Shown in pieces: positions 1-6,085 of a stretch of DNA of 7,541 bases. Within the stretch, counting starts at the first letter, position 1. Each line of letters opens with the position of its first letter. Origin of the DNA: Sphingomonadales bacterium (GTDB lineage Bacteria > Bacteroidota > Bacteroidia > UBA7662). The notes under the pieces are model-generated. The model had not been told where the DNA came from and made no database searches. It saw only the letters and a program-made list of their open reading frames with translations. The position numbers were made by a program, and so were the translations under genes. The stretch is from NCBI GenBank assembly GCA_016872125.1, contig VHBD01000063.1, positions 1 to 7,541 of the forward strand, given 5' to 3'.

Positions 1-86
1 TCTATCCCCGTAAGACGGACGATCCGAGCGAGCGGGACGATCCGATGAAAAAGAACGTGTTGGGCGATCTCCATCACGCTTGGTGC

Positions 87-108
87 GATCTCCGTAAGAC
101 GGACGATC
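87..108. repeat. Imperfect palindrome inside repeat copy 2
   Basis: TCCGT (91-95) and ACGGA (99-103) form a perfect 5-bp stem around the loop AAG. They are flanked by GATC on both sides (87-90 and 105-108), with one extra C at 104. The stem can therefore extend to about 9 bp with one bulge. It would fold in RNA from either strand. Confidence 0.6.
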
Positions 109-122
109 CGAGCGAGCGGGAC

Positions 123-144
123 GATCTCCGTAAGACGGACGATC
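123..144. repeat. Imperfect palindrome inside repeat copy 3
   Basis: This is the same palindrome as in copy two: GATC (123-126), TCCGT (127-131), loop AAG, ACGGA (135-139), bulged C, GATC (141-144). Copy one, at 8-18, keeps only the four-base inner stem CCGT/ACGG because its left side reads TATCC. The palindrome is therefore complete only in the two tandem copies. Confidence 0.6.
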
Positions 145-261
145 CGAGCGTCCTGTTTGGGATGCACGTTCCGGTGGTACAAAATCCGACGAGGACCGGT
201 AATTGCTTGTTTTGGCAGTCCTGGGGCGAATTGATCTACCCCTCTCTTGACGAGGTTCTGG

Positions 262-291
262 ACCCGAATAATCTTCGGATTTCTTTTTCAC
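262..291 (+). terminator. Weak candidate terminator, plus strand
   Basis: CCGAA (264-268) and TTCGG (274-278) form a 5-bp stem around a 5-nt loop, followed by ATTTCTTTTT. On the plus strand this is a short hairpin plus T-run, as expected for a weak factor-independent terminator of anything read in from the left. On the minus strand the hairpin lies about 45 nt after the scpB stop and has no T-run behind it, so it would not be a classical terminator for scpB. The short stem keeps confidence low. Confidence 0.3.
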
Positions 292-324
292 AAATAAAAA
301 TTAAAGGGCGTATCAGGATAGTGG

Positions 325-1299
325 TTAGTCAGCATCCCTGCTGTCTGTTGTGTTAACATTTTCGTGGTTATCATCCTGAATGGATTGTTCTTCAATACAG
401 AGTTCCGATTCTTCGAAGTCTTGGGAAGAATTGTGTTTGGAATCCAGGGATTCATCCGCTGCAGCATTTCCGTGCGGCATTTCCGAAAAAGGAAAGTCAT
501 CATCGTCGTCACGACCAATTTCATGACCTTCTTGCTCAAGTTCGTTGAGTTGAGGAAGTTGCTTGATATTATTGATACCGAAATAGTCCATGAAAAGTTC
601 GGTGGTGGCGTACAAAGTAGGCCGACCCGGGCCATCGCCTTTACCGCTTATCTTGATCAGATTTTTTTCAAGTAATTTTTGAATTGAAAAATCGCAATTG
701 ACGCCACGGATTTGTTCAACTTCCGATTTAGATACCGGCTGTTTGTAAGCGACTATGGAAAGAGTTTCCAGGGATGCAACCGATAATTTCCGTTTGGACT
801 GCTCCAAAACTGCCTTTTGAACGATAGGAAGAAAAGCGCTGCGGGTCAAGAAGCAATATCCTCCTCCGCTTTGCACCAATTCGAATCCCCCAGGGCGTTG
901 TTGCCATTCATTGACCAAATCATCCAACACCCGCTGAACCTGGTTTAACTTGACCGCTTCGGGAAGCAATGAAGAAAGAAGTACAGTAACCTGACGTGTA
1001 TCCAGAGGTTTTTCGCTAGCAAAAAGGAGGGCCTCGATTTGGTGAGCCATGTCCTGAACACCTTCAAAGACCCTTTGAATGTCTATTCCCGTCTCCAATG
1101 CTGAGGAAGAAACCTGTTCAGTCGGAAGGACTTCCTCAAGGGATGAAGCCAATTCGGACGATGTTTTCTGACCAAAATCAGGATTGACCTCCAACTCAGC
1201 AGCCAAAATATGAGCGTATTCGGGGGCATAAGGCGCAGTCTCGTTACCGAGATTCGCGTCTTGGGCCTTCTTTTCGCCTTTTTTGACCGGTTTTTTCAT
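325..1299 (-). CDS. scpB: Segregation and condensation protein B (ScpB), extended form
   Basis: ScpB acts in the cytoplasm on the nucleoid. As a dimer it binds the kleisin ScpA, which bridges the SMC heads, and so supports chromosome compaction and segregation. The product is 324 aa. The core is recognisable from about residue 86: the opening IEALLFASEKPL (88-99) of the first winged helix, then LETLSIVAYKQPVSKSEVEQ (177-196) with IRGV, and GPGRPTLYATTELFMDYFG (223-241) of the second. Typical ScpB proteins are about 180-200 aa. Here about 85 residues precede the core and about 75 follow it. The N-terminal extension begins Lys-rich and then becomes Ser/Glu-rich. The C-terminal tail is strongly acidic, with five consecutive Asp at 264-268. 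Both tails look disordered. M84 (codon at 1050) could be an alternative start that removes the extension. scpA is not in the window. The gene is divergent from the M49 peptidase gene. Confidence 0.92.
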   Translation of the reverse strand: MKKPVKKGEKKAQDANLGNETAPYAPEYAHILAAELEVNPDFGQKTSSELASSLEEVLPTEQVSSSALETGIDIQRVFEGVQDMAHQIEALLFASEKPLDTRQVTVLLSSLLPEAVKLNQVQRVLDDLVNEWQQRPGGFELVQSGGGYCFLTRSAFLPIVQKAVLEQSKRKLSVASLETLSIVAYKQPVSKSEVEQIRGVNCDFSIQKLLEKNLIKISGKGDGPGRPTLYATTELFMDYFGINNIKQLPQLNELEQEGHEIGRDDDDDFPFSEMPHGNAAADESLDSKHNSSQDFEESELCIEEQSIQDDNHENVNTTDSRDAD

Positions 1300-1304
1300 C
1301 CCGG

Positions 1305-1312
1305 CAAAACTA
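1305..1312 (-). promoter_or_regulatory. Candidate Bacteroidota -7 element before scpB
   Basis: On the minus strand the sequence TAGTTTTG matches the Bacteroidota -7 consensus TAnnTTTG exactly. It ends only 5 nt before the ATG at 1299. No clear TTG-type -33 element is seen at the usual spacing. If functional, transcription would begin at or just past the annotated ATG, giving a leaderless mRNA or implying a downstream start. A chance match is quite possible. Confidence 0.25.
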
Positions 1313-1385
1313 ATTGGAAAACGACCCCTAAATTCGTCTTATTAGAAATAAATCCTCTCTTTTTCAGCTATTGACCCTGAATCCC

Positions 1386-3476
1386 ATGCGAACCATCCGT
1401 AAACCCTACCTGCCCTACTTTTCCTCCGCCTTCATGGCCCTTCTTATCTTGACTTTCATGCTAAATGCCTGCCAGAACGGCTCCCAAGATGCCCCTACCA
1501 GCAAAACCGAGGAATTCCAGGTCCTGGCCGACCAATTCGCCGACCTTCAGGTTTTGCGGTACCGCATCCCTGGTTTTGAGAATCTGAGCCTTCAGCAAAA
1601 AGAACTTCTCTACTACCTCAGCCAAGCGGCTCGCTCCGGGCATGATATCATCTGGGATCAGAATTACAAGCACAATCTTGTGATTCGCAAAACCCTTGAA
1701 AACATCGTGGAGCATTACGAAGGCAATCGCAAGGATCCCCGTTGGGAGCAGTTCATGGTCTATACCAAAAGAGTATGGTTCAGCAACGGCATTCATCATC
1801 ACTACAGCACCCGTAAGCTCTTGCCTGAATTTGACACCACCTATTGGAACACCTTGATCCAAGGTTGTCCCAAAGCGAATTTTCCGATTACACCAGCCTA
1901 CGCCAACCCCAGCCAATTGGCTGCTTTCCTGCAACCCATTATGTTCGATCCCAAGCGGGATGCCAAGCGAGTCAATCAAGAAGCCGGCGTGGACCTGGTC
2001 ACGGGTTCTGCTAACAACTTTTACAGCGGAGTAACCCAAAAGGAGGTCGAAGCCTACTATAAACCACTCAAGAACCCCAACGATACCACGCCCGTTTGGT
2101 TTGGTCTGAATTCACGACTTACCAAAGTCAACGGAAAAGTTACGGAAATACCTTGGAAATCAGGCGGTTTATACGGTCAAGCCATCGATCGTATTTTGTT
2201 TTGGCTCCAAAAAGCGGTCACCGTCGCCGAAAATCCCAAACAAAAAAAGGCCTTGGAATTACTCATCGCTTATTACCAAACGGGTGATCTCAAAACATGG
2301 GATGCGTATAACATTGCCTGGGTTCAGGATACCGAATCCATGATTGATGTGGTCAATGGCTTTATCGAGGTTTATGGCGATCCATTAGGCATGCGGGCCT
2401 CGTACGAGTCGGTTGTTTCCTTTAAAGATATGGAAGCCACCAAACGTATCAAGGCCATTGGCGATCAGGCCCAGTGGTTTGAAGACCAATCTCCTATTCT
2501 ACCCGAACACAAAAAAGCCAAAGTCACCGGGATTTCAGCCAAAGTAATCACCGTTGTTCAGGAAGCCGGTGATGCTTCTCCATCAACCCCAATTGGAATC
2601 AACCTCCCGAACGCCGACTGGATTCGCAAAATGCACGGATCCAAATCAGTGGCCTTGGGTAACATTGTTTACGCATACAATGAAATGGGCGCCAAAGGAA
2701 GCTCCATTCAAGAATTTGCCTGGGATCAGGCCGAAATCGATCGCTCGCGTCAATACGGCCCTCTGGCTGGAGACCTCCACACCGACCTTCACGAGGTTAT
2801 TGGACATGCATCGGGTCAGCTAAACCCCGGCATAGGAACCCCCAAAGAGACCCTCAAACAATACGCCTCCACCCTTGAAGAAGCCCGCGCTGATTTGGTG
2901 GCATTGTATTATATCATGGACCCCAAACTCATTGAATTGGGTGTGATGCCCAGCCTCGAAGTGGGCAAAGCCGAATACGATGGGTACATTCGTAATGGGC
3001 TGATGCTGCAATTGCGTCGATTGGAAGCTGGCGAAAACCTCGAGGAATCCCATATGCGCAATCGTCAACTGAATGCGGGATGGGCCTACCAGAAAGGCCT
3101 GGCCAACAAGGTCATTGAACGTAGGCAACGAGACGGCAAAACCTATTTTGTAGTGAACGACTACCAGGCTCTTCGCGAATTGTTTGGTCAGTTGTTACGA
3201 GAAATTCAACGCATCAAAAGCGAAGGCGATTTCAAAGCCGGCCAAGCCCTGGTGGAAACCTACGGAGTCCAAGTCGATCAGGCCTTGGTTGCCGAGGTCA
3301 AAAAGCGTTTTGAATCCATCCAATCCAAGCCTTATTCTGGATTTATTCAACCCCGCCTGGTCCCTATCCTGGTCAATGGCCAGATCAAAGATGTCAAGGT
3401 GGAATACCCTGACAATTTTGTGGAACAGATGATGGAATTTGGCCGCGAATACGCAACCCTTCCGGTGGTAAACTAA
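1386..3476 (+). CDS. Lipoprotein dipeptidyl peptidase III (M49 zinc peptidase)
   Basis: M49 enzymes are zinc metallopeptidases that remove dipeptides from the N-terminus of short peptides. The product is 696 aa, in the family size range. It carries the hallmark HEVIGH at residues 469-474, where H469 and H474 would bind zinc and E470 would be the catalytic base. The second motif EEARAD (498-503) supplies the third zinc ligand, probably E499. The stretch before the motif (GPLAGDLHTDL) and NAGWAYQKG further on also fit the family. The N-terminus is a lipoprotein signal: basic residues R2, R5 and K6, a hydrophobic core, and the lipobox LNAC with the lipidated Cys at 29. The enzyme is therefore predicted to be membrane-anchored in the envelope and to act in peptide scavenging. 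The ATG at 1386 is preferred over an in-frame TTG at 1371 because it gives a normal signal peptide. It is a single gene, convergent with the acyl-CoA dehydrogenase. Exact substrate preference is not visible. Confidence 0.93.
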   Translation: MRTIRKPYLPYFSSAFMALLILTFMLNACQNGSQDAPTSKTEEFQVLADQFADLQVLRYRIPGFENLSLQQKELLYYLSQAARSGHDIIWDQNYKHNLVIRKTLENIVEHYEGNRKDPRWEQFMVYTKRVWFSNGIHHHYSTRKLLPEFDTTYWNTLIQGCPKANFPITPAYANPSQLAAFLQPIMFDPKRDAKRVNQEAGVDLVTGSANNFYSGVTQKEVEAYYKPLKNPNDTTPVWFGLNSRLTKVNGKVTEIPWKSGGLYGQAIDRILFWLQKAVTVAENPKQKKALELLIAYYQTGDLKTWDAYNIAWVQDTESMIDVVNGFIEVYGDPLGMRASYESVVSFKDMEATKRIKAIGDQAQWFEDQSPILPEHKKAKVTGISAKVITVVQEAGDASPSTPIGINLPNADWIRKMHGSKSVALGNIVYAYNEMGAKGSSIQEFAWDQAEIDRSRQYGPLAGDLHTDLHEVIGHASGQLNPGIGTPKETLKQYASTLEEARADLVALYYIMDPKLIELGVMPSLEVGKAEYDGYIRNGLMLQLRRLEAGENLEESHMRNRQLNAGWAYQKGLANKVIERRQRDGKTYFVVNDYQALRELFGQLLREIQRIKSEGDFKAGQALVETYGVQVDQALVAEVKKRFESIQSKPYSGFIQPRLVPILVNGQIKDVKVEYPDNFVEQMMEFGREYATLPVVN

Positions 3477-3496
3477 AAGCCCCTACCTCCAGGGGC
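3471..3496 (-). terminator. Intrinsic terminator of the paa/acyl-CoA dehydrogenase block
   Basis: GCCCCT (3479-3484) and AGGGGC (3491-3496) form a perfect 6-bp GC-rich stem with a 6-nt loop. Read on the minus strand, the hairpin is followed at once by TTTTAGTTT, a good U-tract. It starts 24 nt after the stop codon of the acyl-CoA dehydrogenase. The U-tract overlaps the last codon and stop of the convergent M49 peptidase gene, so the terminator partly sits in coding DNA. Confidence 0.6.
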
Positions 3497-3515
3497 CCCC
3501 GCCTCTAGGGGTTCT
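3480..3515 (+). terminator. Overlapping GC-rich stem-loops, possible plus-strand terminator
   Basis: CCCCTA (3480-3485) can pair with TAGGGG (3506-3511), enclosing other G and C runs. Alternatively CCCC (3497-3500) pairs with GGGG (3508-3511). The stem is followed by TTCTC, a poor U-tract. It lies 3-35 nt past the stop of the M49 peptidase gene and could end that transcript, but it is weaker than the minus-strand structure it overlaps. The foldings are mutually exclusive. Confidence 0.35.
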
Positions 3516-3520
3516 CATCC

Positions 3521-4663
3521 CTAACCCCGGATTAAATCCCTGGAGATCACCATTCGCTGAACCTCGGAGGTTCCTTCGTAGATCTGGGTGATTTTGGCAT
3601 CACGCATCATGCGCTCTACGTGGTATTCTTTGACATACCCGTAGCCCCCATGAATCTGGACTGCTTCGGTCGTCACTTTCATGGCCACCGTGGAGGCGAA
3701 CAATTTGGCCTGAGCTGAGGCAATATCATAATTCATGTGCTGATCCTTGAGCCAAGCGGCTTTGAGGCAAAGCAAACGAGCCGCTTCAATTTCGGTAGCC
3801 ATATCGGCCAATTTGAATTGAATCGCCTGGTGATTCATGATTTCGGTTCCAAAGGCTTTGCGTTCTTTGGCGTACTGGACACTGAGCTCCAAAGCACCGC
3901 TGGCTATGCCTAGCGCTTGGGCGGCAATTCCAATGCGGCCACCCGAAAGAACCTTCATAGCAAATTTGAATCCAAAACCATCCTCGCCGATACGGTGGGA
4001 TTTGGGGACTTTTACATCGGTGAACATAACGCTGTGGGTATCGCTACCCCGAATGCCCATTTTATCTTCTTTTTTGCCAACCTGTACGCCGGGCCAGGCC
4101 TTTTCGACCAAAAATGCATTGATGCCTTTGTGCCCTTTGGCTACATCCGTCTGGGCCATAACAATGTAATAAGACGCTGAATTTCCGTTGGTTATCCAAT
4201 TTTTGGTCCCGTTCAAAAGGTAATGATCCCCTTGGTCAAGGGCCGTAGTCCTCTGCGATGTAGCATCAGATCCTGCCTCCGGTTCAGACAAACAAAATGC
4301 CCCGATTTTTTGACCACTAGCCAAGGAGGGTAGATACATTTGCTTGAGTTCTTCCGAGCCAAAGGCCTCCAAGCCCCAACACACCAACGAATTATTCACC
4401 GACATACAAACGGATGCGGAGGCATCTACTTTGGAGATTTCTTCCATTGCCAAAACATAGGATACCATATCCATTCCGCCACCTCCGTATTGCGGACTCA
4501 CCATCATTCCCATCAATCCCAATTCCCCCATTTTAGCGATTTGAGCCGCAGGAAACTCTTGATGGTTGTCGCGCTCAATAACACCAGATAATAATTCGGC
4601 TTGTGCAAAATCACGGGCAGCTTGGCGAATCATTTGGTGTTCTTCGGATAATTCAAATAACAT
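3521..4663 (-). CDS. Short-chain-type acyl-CoA dehydrogenase
   Basis: This FAD flavoenzyme oxidises an acyl-CoA to the trans-2-enoyl-CoA and passes electrons to electron-transfer flavoprotein. The product is 380 aa, the usual length for the short/medium-chain class. Family signature one is CLSEPEAGSDATS (124-136). Signature two runs from QIHGGYGY at 336 to about 355. Near the C-terminus QIYEGTSEVQR (360-370) holds the catalytic base, E363, in the position used by short- and medium-chain enzymes. The frame is open further upstream to 4810, but that extension would overlap paaD and adds a nonsense leader. The ATG at 4663 gives the standard N-terminus MLFELSEEHQ. The gene follows paaD on the same strand after 70 bp. 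It may be read through from the paa genes or have its own promoter. A butyryl-CoA-like substrate is likely by similarity, but substrate cannot be fixed from sequence, and the step is not part of the standard phenylacetate pathway. Confidence 0.95.
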   Translation of the reverse strand: MLFELSEEHQMIRQAARDFAQAELLSGVIERDNHQEFPAAQIAKMGELGLMGMMVSPQYGGGGMDMVSYVLAMEEISKVDASASVCMSVNNSLVCWGLEAFGSEELKQMYLPSLASGQKIGAFCLSEPEAGSDATSQRTTALDQGDHYLLNGTKNWITNGNSASYYIVMAQTDVAKGHKGINAFLVEKAWPGVQVGKKEDKMGIRGSDTHSVMFTDVKVPKSHRIGEDGFGFKFAMKVLSGGRIGIAAQALGIASGALELSVQYAKERKAFGTEIMNHQAIQFKLADMATEIEAARLLCLKAAWLKDQHMNYDIASAQAKLFASTVAMKVTTEAVQIHGGYGYVKEYHVERMMRDAKITQIYEGTSEVQRMVISRDLIRG

Positions 4664-4678
4664 AAGGTGAATAGTTAT

Positions 4679-4686
4679 AAAAGCTA
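4679..4686 (-). promoter_or_regulatory. Possible -7 element for the acyl-CoA dehydrogenase
   Basis: The paaD to acyl-CoA dehydrogenase gap (4664-4733) is clearly AT-rich in its half near the start codon. On the minus strand TAGCTTTT matches seven of eight positions of the Bacteroidota -7 consensus TAnnTTTG and lies 15 nt before the ATG at 4663. No convincing -33 element is seen. A private promoter for this gene is plausible but not shown. Confidence 0.2.
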
Positions 4687-4733
4687 ATCTTAAATAATTT
4701 TTAGAATAAATAGGGCCTGTGCCAAAGGTAAAA

Positions 4734-5294
4734 TCAAAGGGGTTTGAATTGTTCAAAGGCCTCCAGGCAATCAAAACAATAGTGCAAAGAACGACAGAGC
4801 GTCGGGCCAAAAGGGGATTTCATGGAGGTGTTTTGGGAGCCACAGCGAGGGCAGGCGGCTTGGGCCAAGACATCCAAATCAGGACTCGCACAACCTGGTC
4901 GACGACGAGGTGGAGGTGCTAATCCAAAATTTCGGATCTTTTCCCTTCCGGCTTCGCTGATTCGATCCGAAGTCCAGGGATTCTCAAAGGTGGTTTGAAC
5001 ATCAACGCCTGGGGCCCCCGCCTCAAGCAAAGCCTCTTGAACAGTTTTTTCCATCCAGCGGAGGGCGGGGCATCCCGCAAAAGTGGGGGTCAACACAACC
5101 CGAACCCCGCCATCTTCCTCCACCGTCAGCCGGGTTACAATGCCCAAATCCACGACCGAAATGGCGGGAATTTCGGGGTCGGGAACCTGGTCCAAGACCT
5201 CCCAATAGCGTTGCAATACAGGGCTGAGGCCCTGCGGAATATTCCCTTGGAGGCCCTGAGCGGTATCCGGGCTTGTTGGCTCAAGGTTTACCAT
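4734..5294 (-). CDS. paaD: PaaD, phenylacetyl-CoA epoxidase accessory protein
   Basis: PaaD belongs to the DUF59/MIP18-like family and is needed for phenylacetyl-CoA epoxidation. It is thought to help Fe-S or metal maturation of the complex rather than catalyse the reaction. The product is 186 aa; the E. coli protein is about 165. The DUF59 part shows VPDPEIPAISVVDLG (37-51) and LTPTFAGCPA (68-77) with its conserved Cys75. The C-terminal part is a Cys-rich zinc-ribbon-like module: CPRC (148-151), Cys167 and CFDC (173-176), matching the pattern in the E. coli protein. The first 20 or so residues are a variable leader. The ATG overlaps the paaC stop by 7 nt (ATGGTAA), which supports this start and suggests translational coupling. 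It is the last of four tightly packed paa genes. Confidence 0.94.
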   Translation of the reverse strand: MVNLEPTSPDTAQGLQGNIPQGLSPVLQRYWEVLDQVPDPEIPAISVVDLGIVTRLTVEEDGGVRVVLTPTFAGCPALRWMEKTVQEALLEAGAPGVDVQTTFENPWTSDRISEAGREKIRNFGLAPPPRRRPGCASPDLDVLAQAACPRCGSQNTSMKSPFGPTLCRSLHYCFDCLEAFEQFKPL

Positions 5295-6085
5295 TCGGCT
5301 TGGGGATCCAGGCGAAAAACCGCCGTCATTTCTTCCAAAAGAGGGGCCAGATGTTCGGAATGGTAGCCTTGGCGACCACCCAAAACGGGTTCCAATCGTT
5401 GCAAACCCAAGGCCTCCACCTCAACCCCCCAAGATGCCAACGATTCCATGGCCCTTGTTTGCCAGAGATCCTGGAGATTTTTCTCCCCAGGATACCAAGG
5501 ATCGCCCTGCGAGCCTAGCTCTTGCATCAAATCGGTCTCGCCAGGCCATGCCTCAAACATGCCAAGAGCCATAGGCCAAACCTCTTTGAGTGCCGACAGC
5601 ATGCGAAGGCGACTCTCTTCACTCCCTTGGAGTAAGGATTTCATCCAGGTCTGCGCGTGGAAAGTATGGTACTTCACCTCGCCACGCAATTTCATGGCCA
5701 AAGCCTGCAGGTTGGGGTCTTGAATTTGGGCCAAGGATTCGTAACGCAAGGCCACGGCTTGGTCATAACACCAATGTCGGACCAAGCTAAATGCGTAATC
5801 GCCAATGGTCTGCTCCACCAACCACGAAGAAAGCATCCCATTTTCGGGACGATTAAACGCCGTTTGATCCGGATTATCCAAACCGTACGTTTGATGCAAG
5901 ATCTCGTAAAAGGCCAGCGAATGACCCACCTGATCCTGGGCAATAGACGAAAACGCAATATCTTCTTCCAAAATAGGCCCCAAACCGGTCCATTCCGAAT
6001 TGCGATGACCCATAACCAGTTGATCATCAGCTAATTGCAACAAATATCGGGGTAAGGGGCTCGTGGGGATACTGAAGGCCATCAT
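5288..6085 (-). CDS. paaC: PaaC, structural subunit of phenylacetyl-CoA epoxidase
   Basis: PaaC is a ferritin-like helical protein that pairs with catalytic PaaA to form the core of phenylacetyl-CoA epoxidase and helps bind the CoA substrate. The product is 265 aa, slightly longer than the E. coli protein (about 248). Family landmarks are the N-terminal GHRNSEW region (26-32), the helix ending in QDQVGH (50-55), GEVKYH (135-140), and YHSEHLAPLLEEM (241-253) near the C-terminus. In the first helix a Gln (Q52) stands where PaaA has the iron-ligand Glu of its DEVGH motif. This fits the non-catalytic role of PaaC. The start codon overlaps the paaB stop as ATGA; the next codon is also ATG (6082-6080) and could be used instead. 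The end overlaps paaD by 7 nt. Confidence 0.94.
   Translation of the reverse strand: MMAFSIPTSPLPRYLLQLADDQLVMGHRNSEWTGLGPILEEDIAFSSIAQDQVGHSLAFYEILHQTYGLDNPDQTAFNRPENGMLSSWLVEQTIGDYAFSLVRHWCYDQAVALRYESLAQIQDPNLQALAMKLRGEVKYHTFHAQTWMKSLLQGSEESRLRMLSALKEVWPMALGMFEAWPGETDLMQELGSQGDPWYPGEKNLQDLWQTRAMESLASWGVEVEALGLQRLEPVLGGRQGYHSEHLAPLLEEMTAVFRLDPQAEW

Larger units (their letters stand above)
8..150. repeat. 36-nt-period direct repeat island
   Basis: A 35-nt block at 8-42 recurs without mismatch at 92-126, and its first 23 nt recur a third time at 128-150. Copies two and three are in direct tandem with a 36-nt period. Copy one is separated from copy two by a unique insert (43-84) containing a further degenerate start of the unit, where GCGATCTCC occurs at 64-72 and again at 85-93. 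The unit is about 64% G+C (23 of 36). The copy-to-copy offsets of 84 and 36 nt are both multiples of three, so any reading frame would repeat. The spacing is too irregular, and the insert too repeat-like, for a CRISPR array. I do not recognise the family. It may be an extragenic palindromic repeat or the edge of a larger array outside the window. Confidence 0.85.
1..324. other. Gene-free left-edge region with repeat island
   Basis: No convincing gene lies between the window edge and the 3' end of scpB. The first 150 bases are a GC-rich repeat island (separate entries). Positions 151-260 are unique sequence in which I recognise nothing. Positions 262-291 hold a small stem-loop followed by a T-rich run, and about 281-304 is AT-rich. 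A plus-strand frame is open from position 3 to 356, but its protein is repetitive then compositionally random, matches no family I know, and overlaps the end of scpB. The sharp drop from GC-rich repeats to AT-rich sequence suggests an intergenic region that acquired a repeat. The tail of a repeat-rich gene starting left of the window is not excluded. Confidence 0.6.

Noticed and set aside
1..150. Possible CRISPR array
   Set aside because: Only two full repeats and one partial are present. Copies two and three are directly adjacent with no spacer, the spacing is irregular, and no cas gene is nearby.
53..171. GAACGTG (53-59) and CACGTTC (165-171) as terminal inverted repeats of a small element
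   Set aside because: Seven bases is within chance expectation, there is no flanking target duplication, and no transposase or known element end is present.
45..356. 103-aa plus-strand open frame starting inside the repeat island
   Set aside because: Its start lies in the repeat, its latter half is not protein-like, it passes a candidate terminator and it overlaps the scpB 3' end. There is no recognisable domain or start signal.
1371..1385. TTG start giving a 701-aa M49 protein
   Set aside because: The ATG five codons later gives a normal lipoprotein signal with basic residues ahead of the hydrophobic core. The TTG form adds nothing conserved.
1461..2039. 192-aa minus-strand open frame inside the M49 gene
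   Set aside because: It is a shadow frame opposite a clearly conserved coding region, with no recognisable domain and no start context.
4664..4810. 49-residue N-terminal extension of the acyl-CoA dehydrogenase
   Set aside because: It would overlap paaD by 77 nt, is unlike family N-termini, and makes the protein 429 aa instead of the standard 380.
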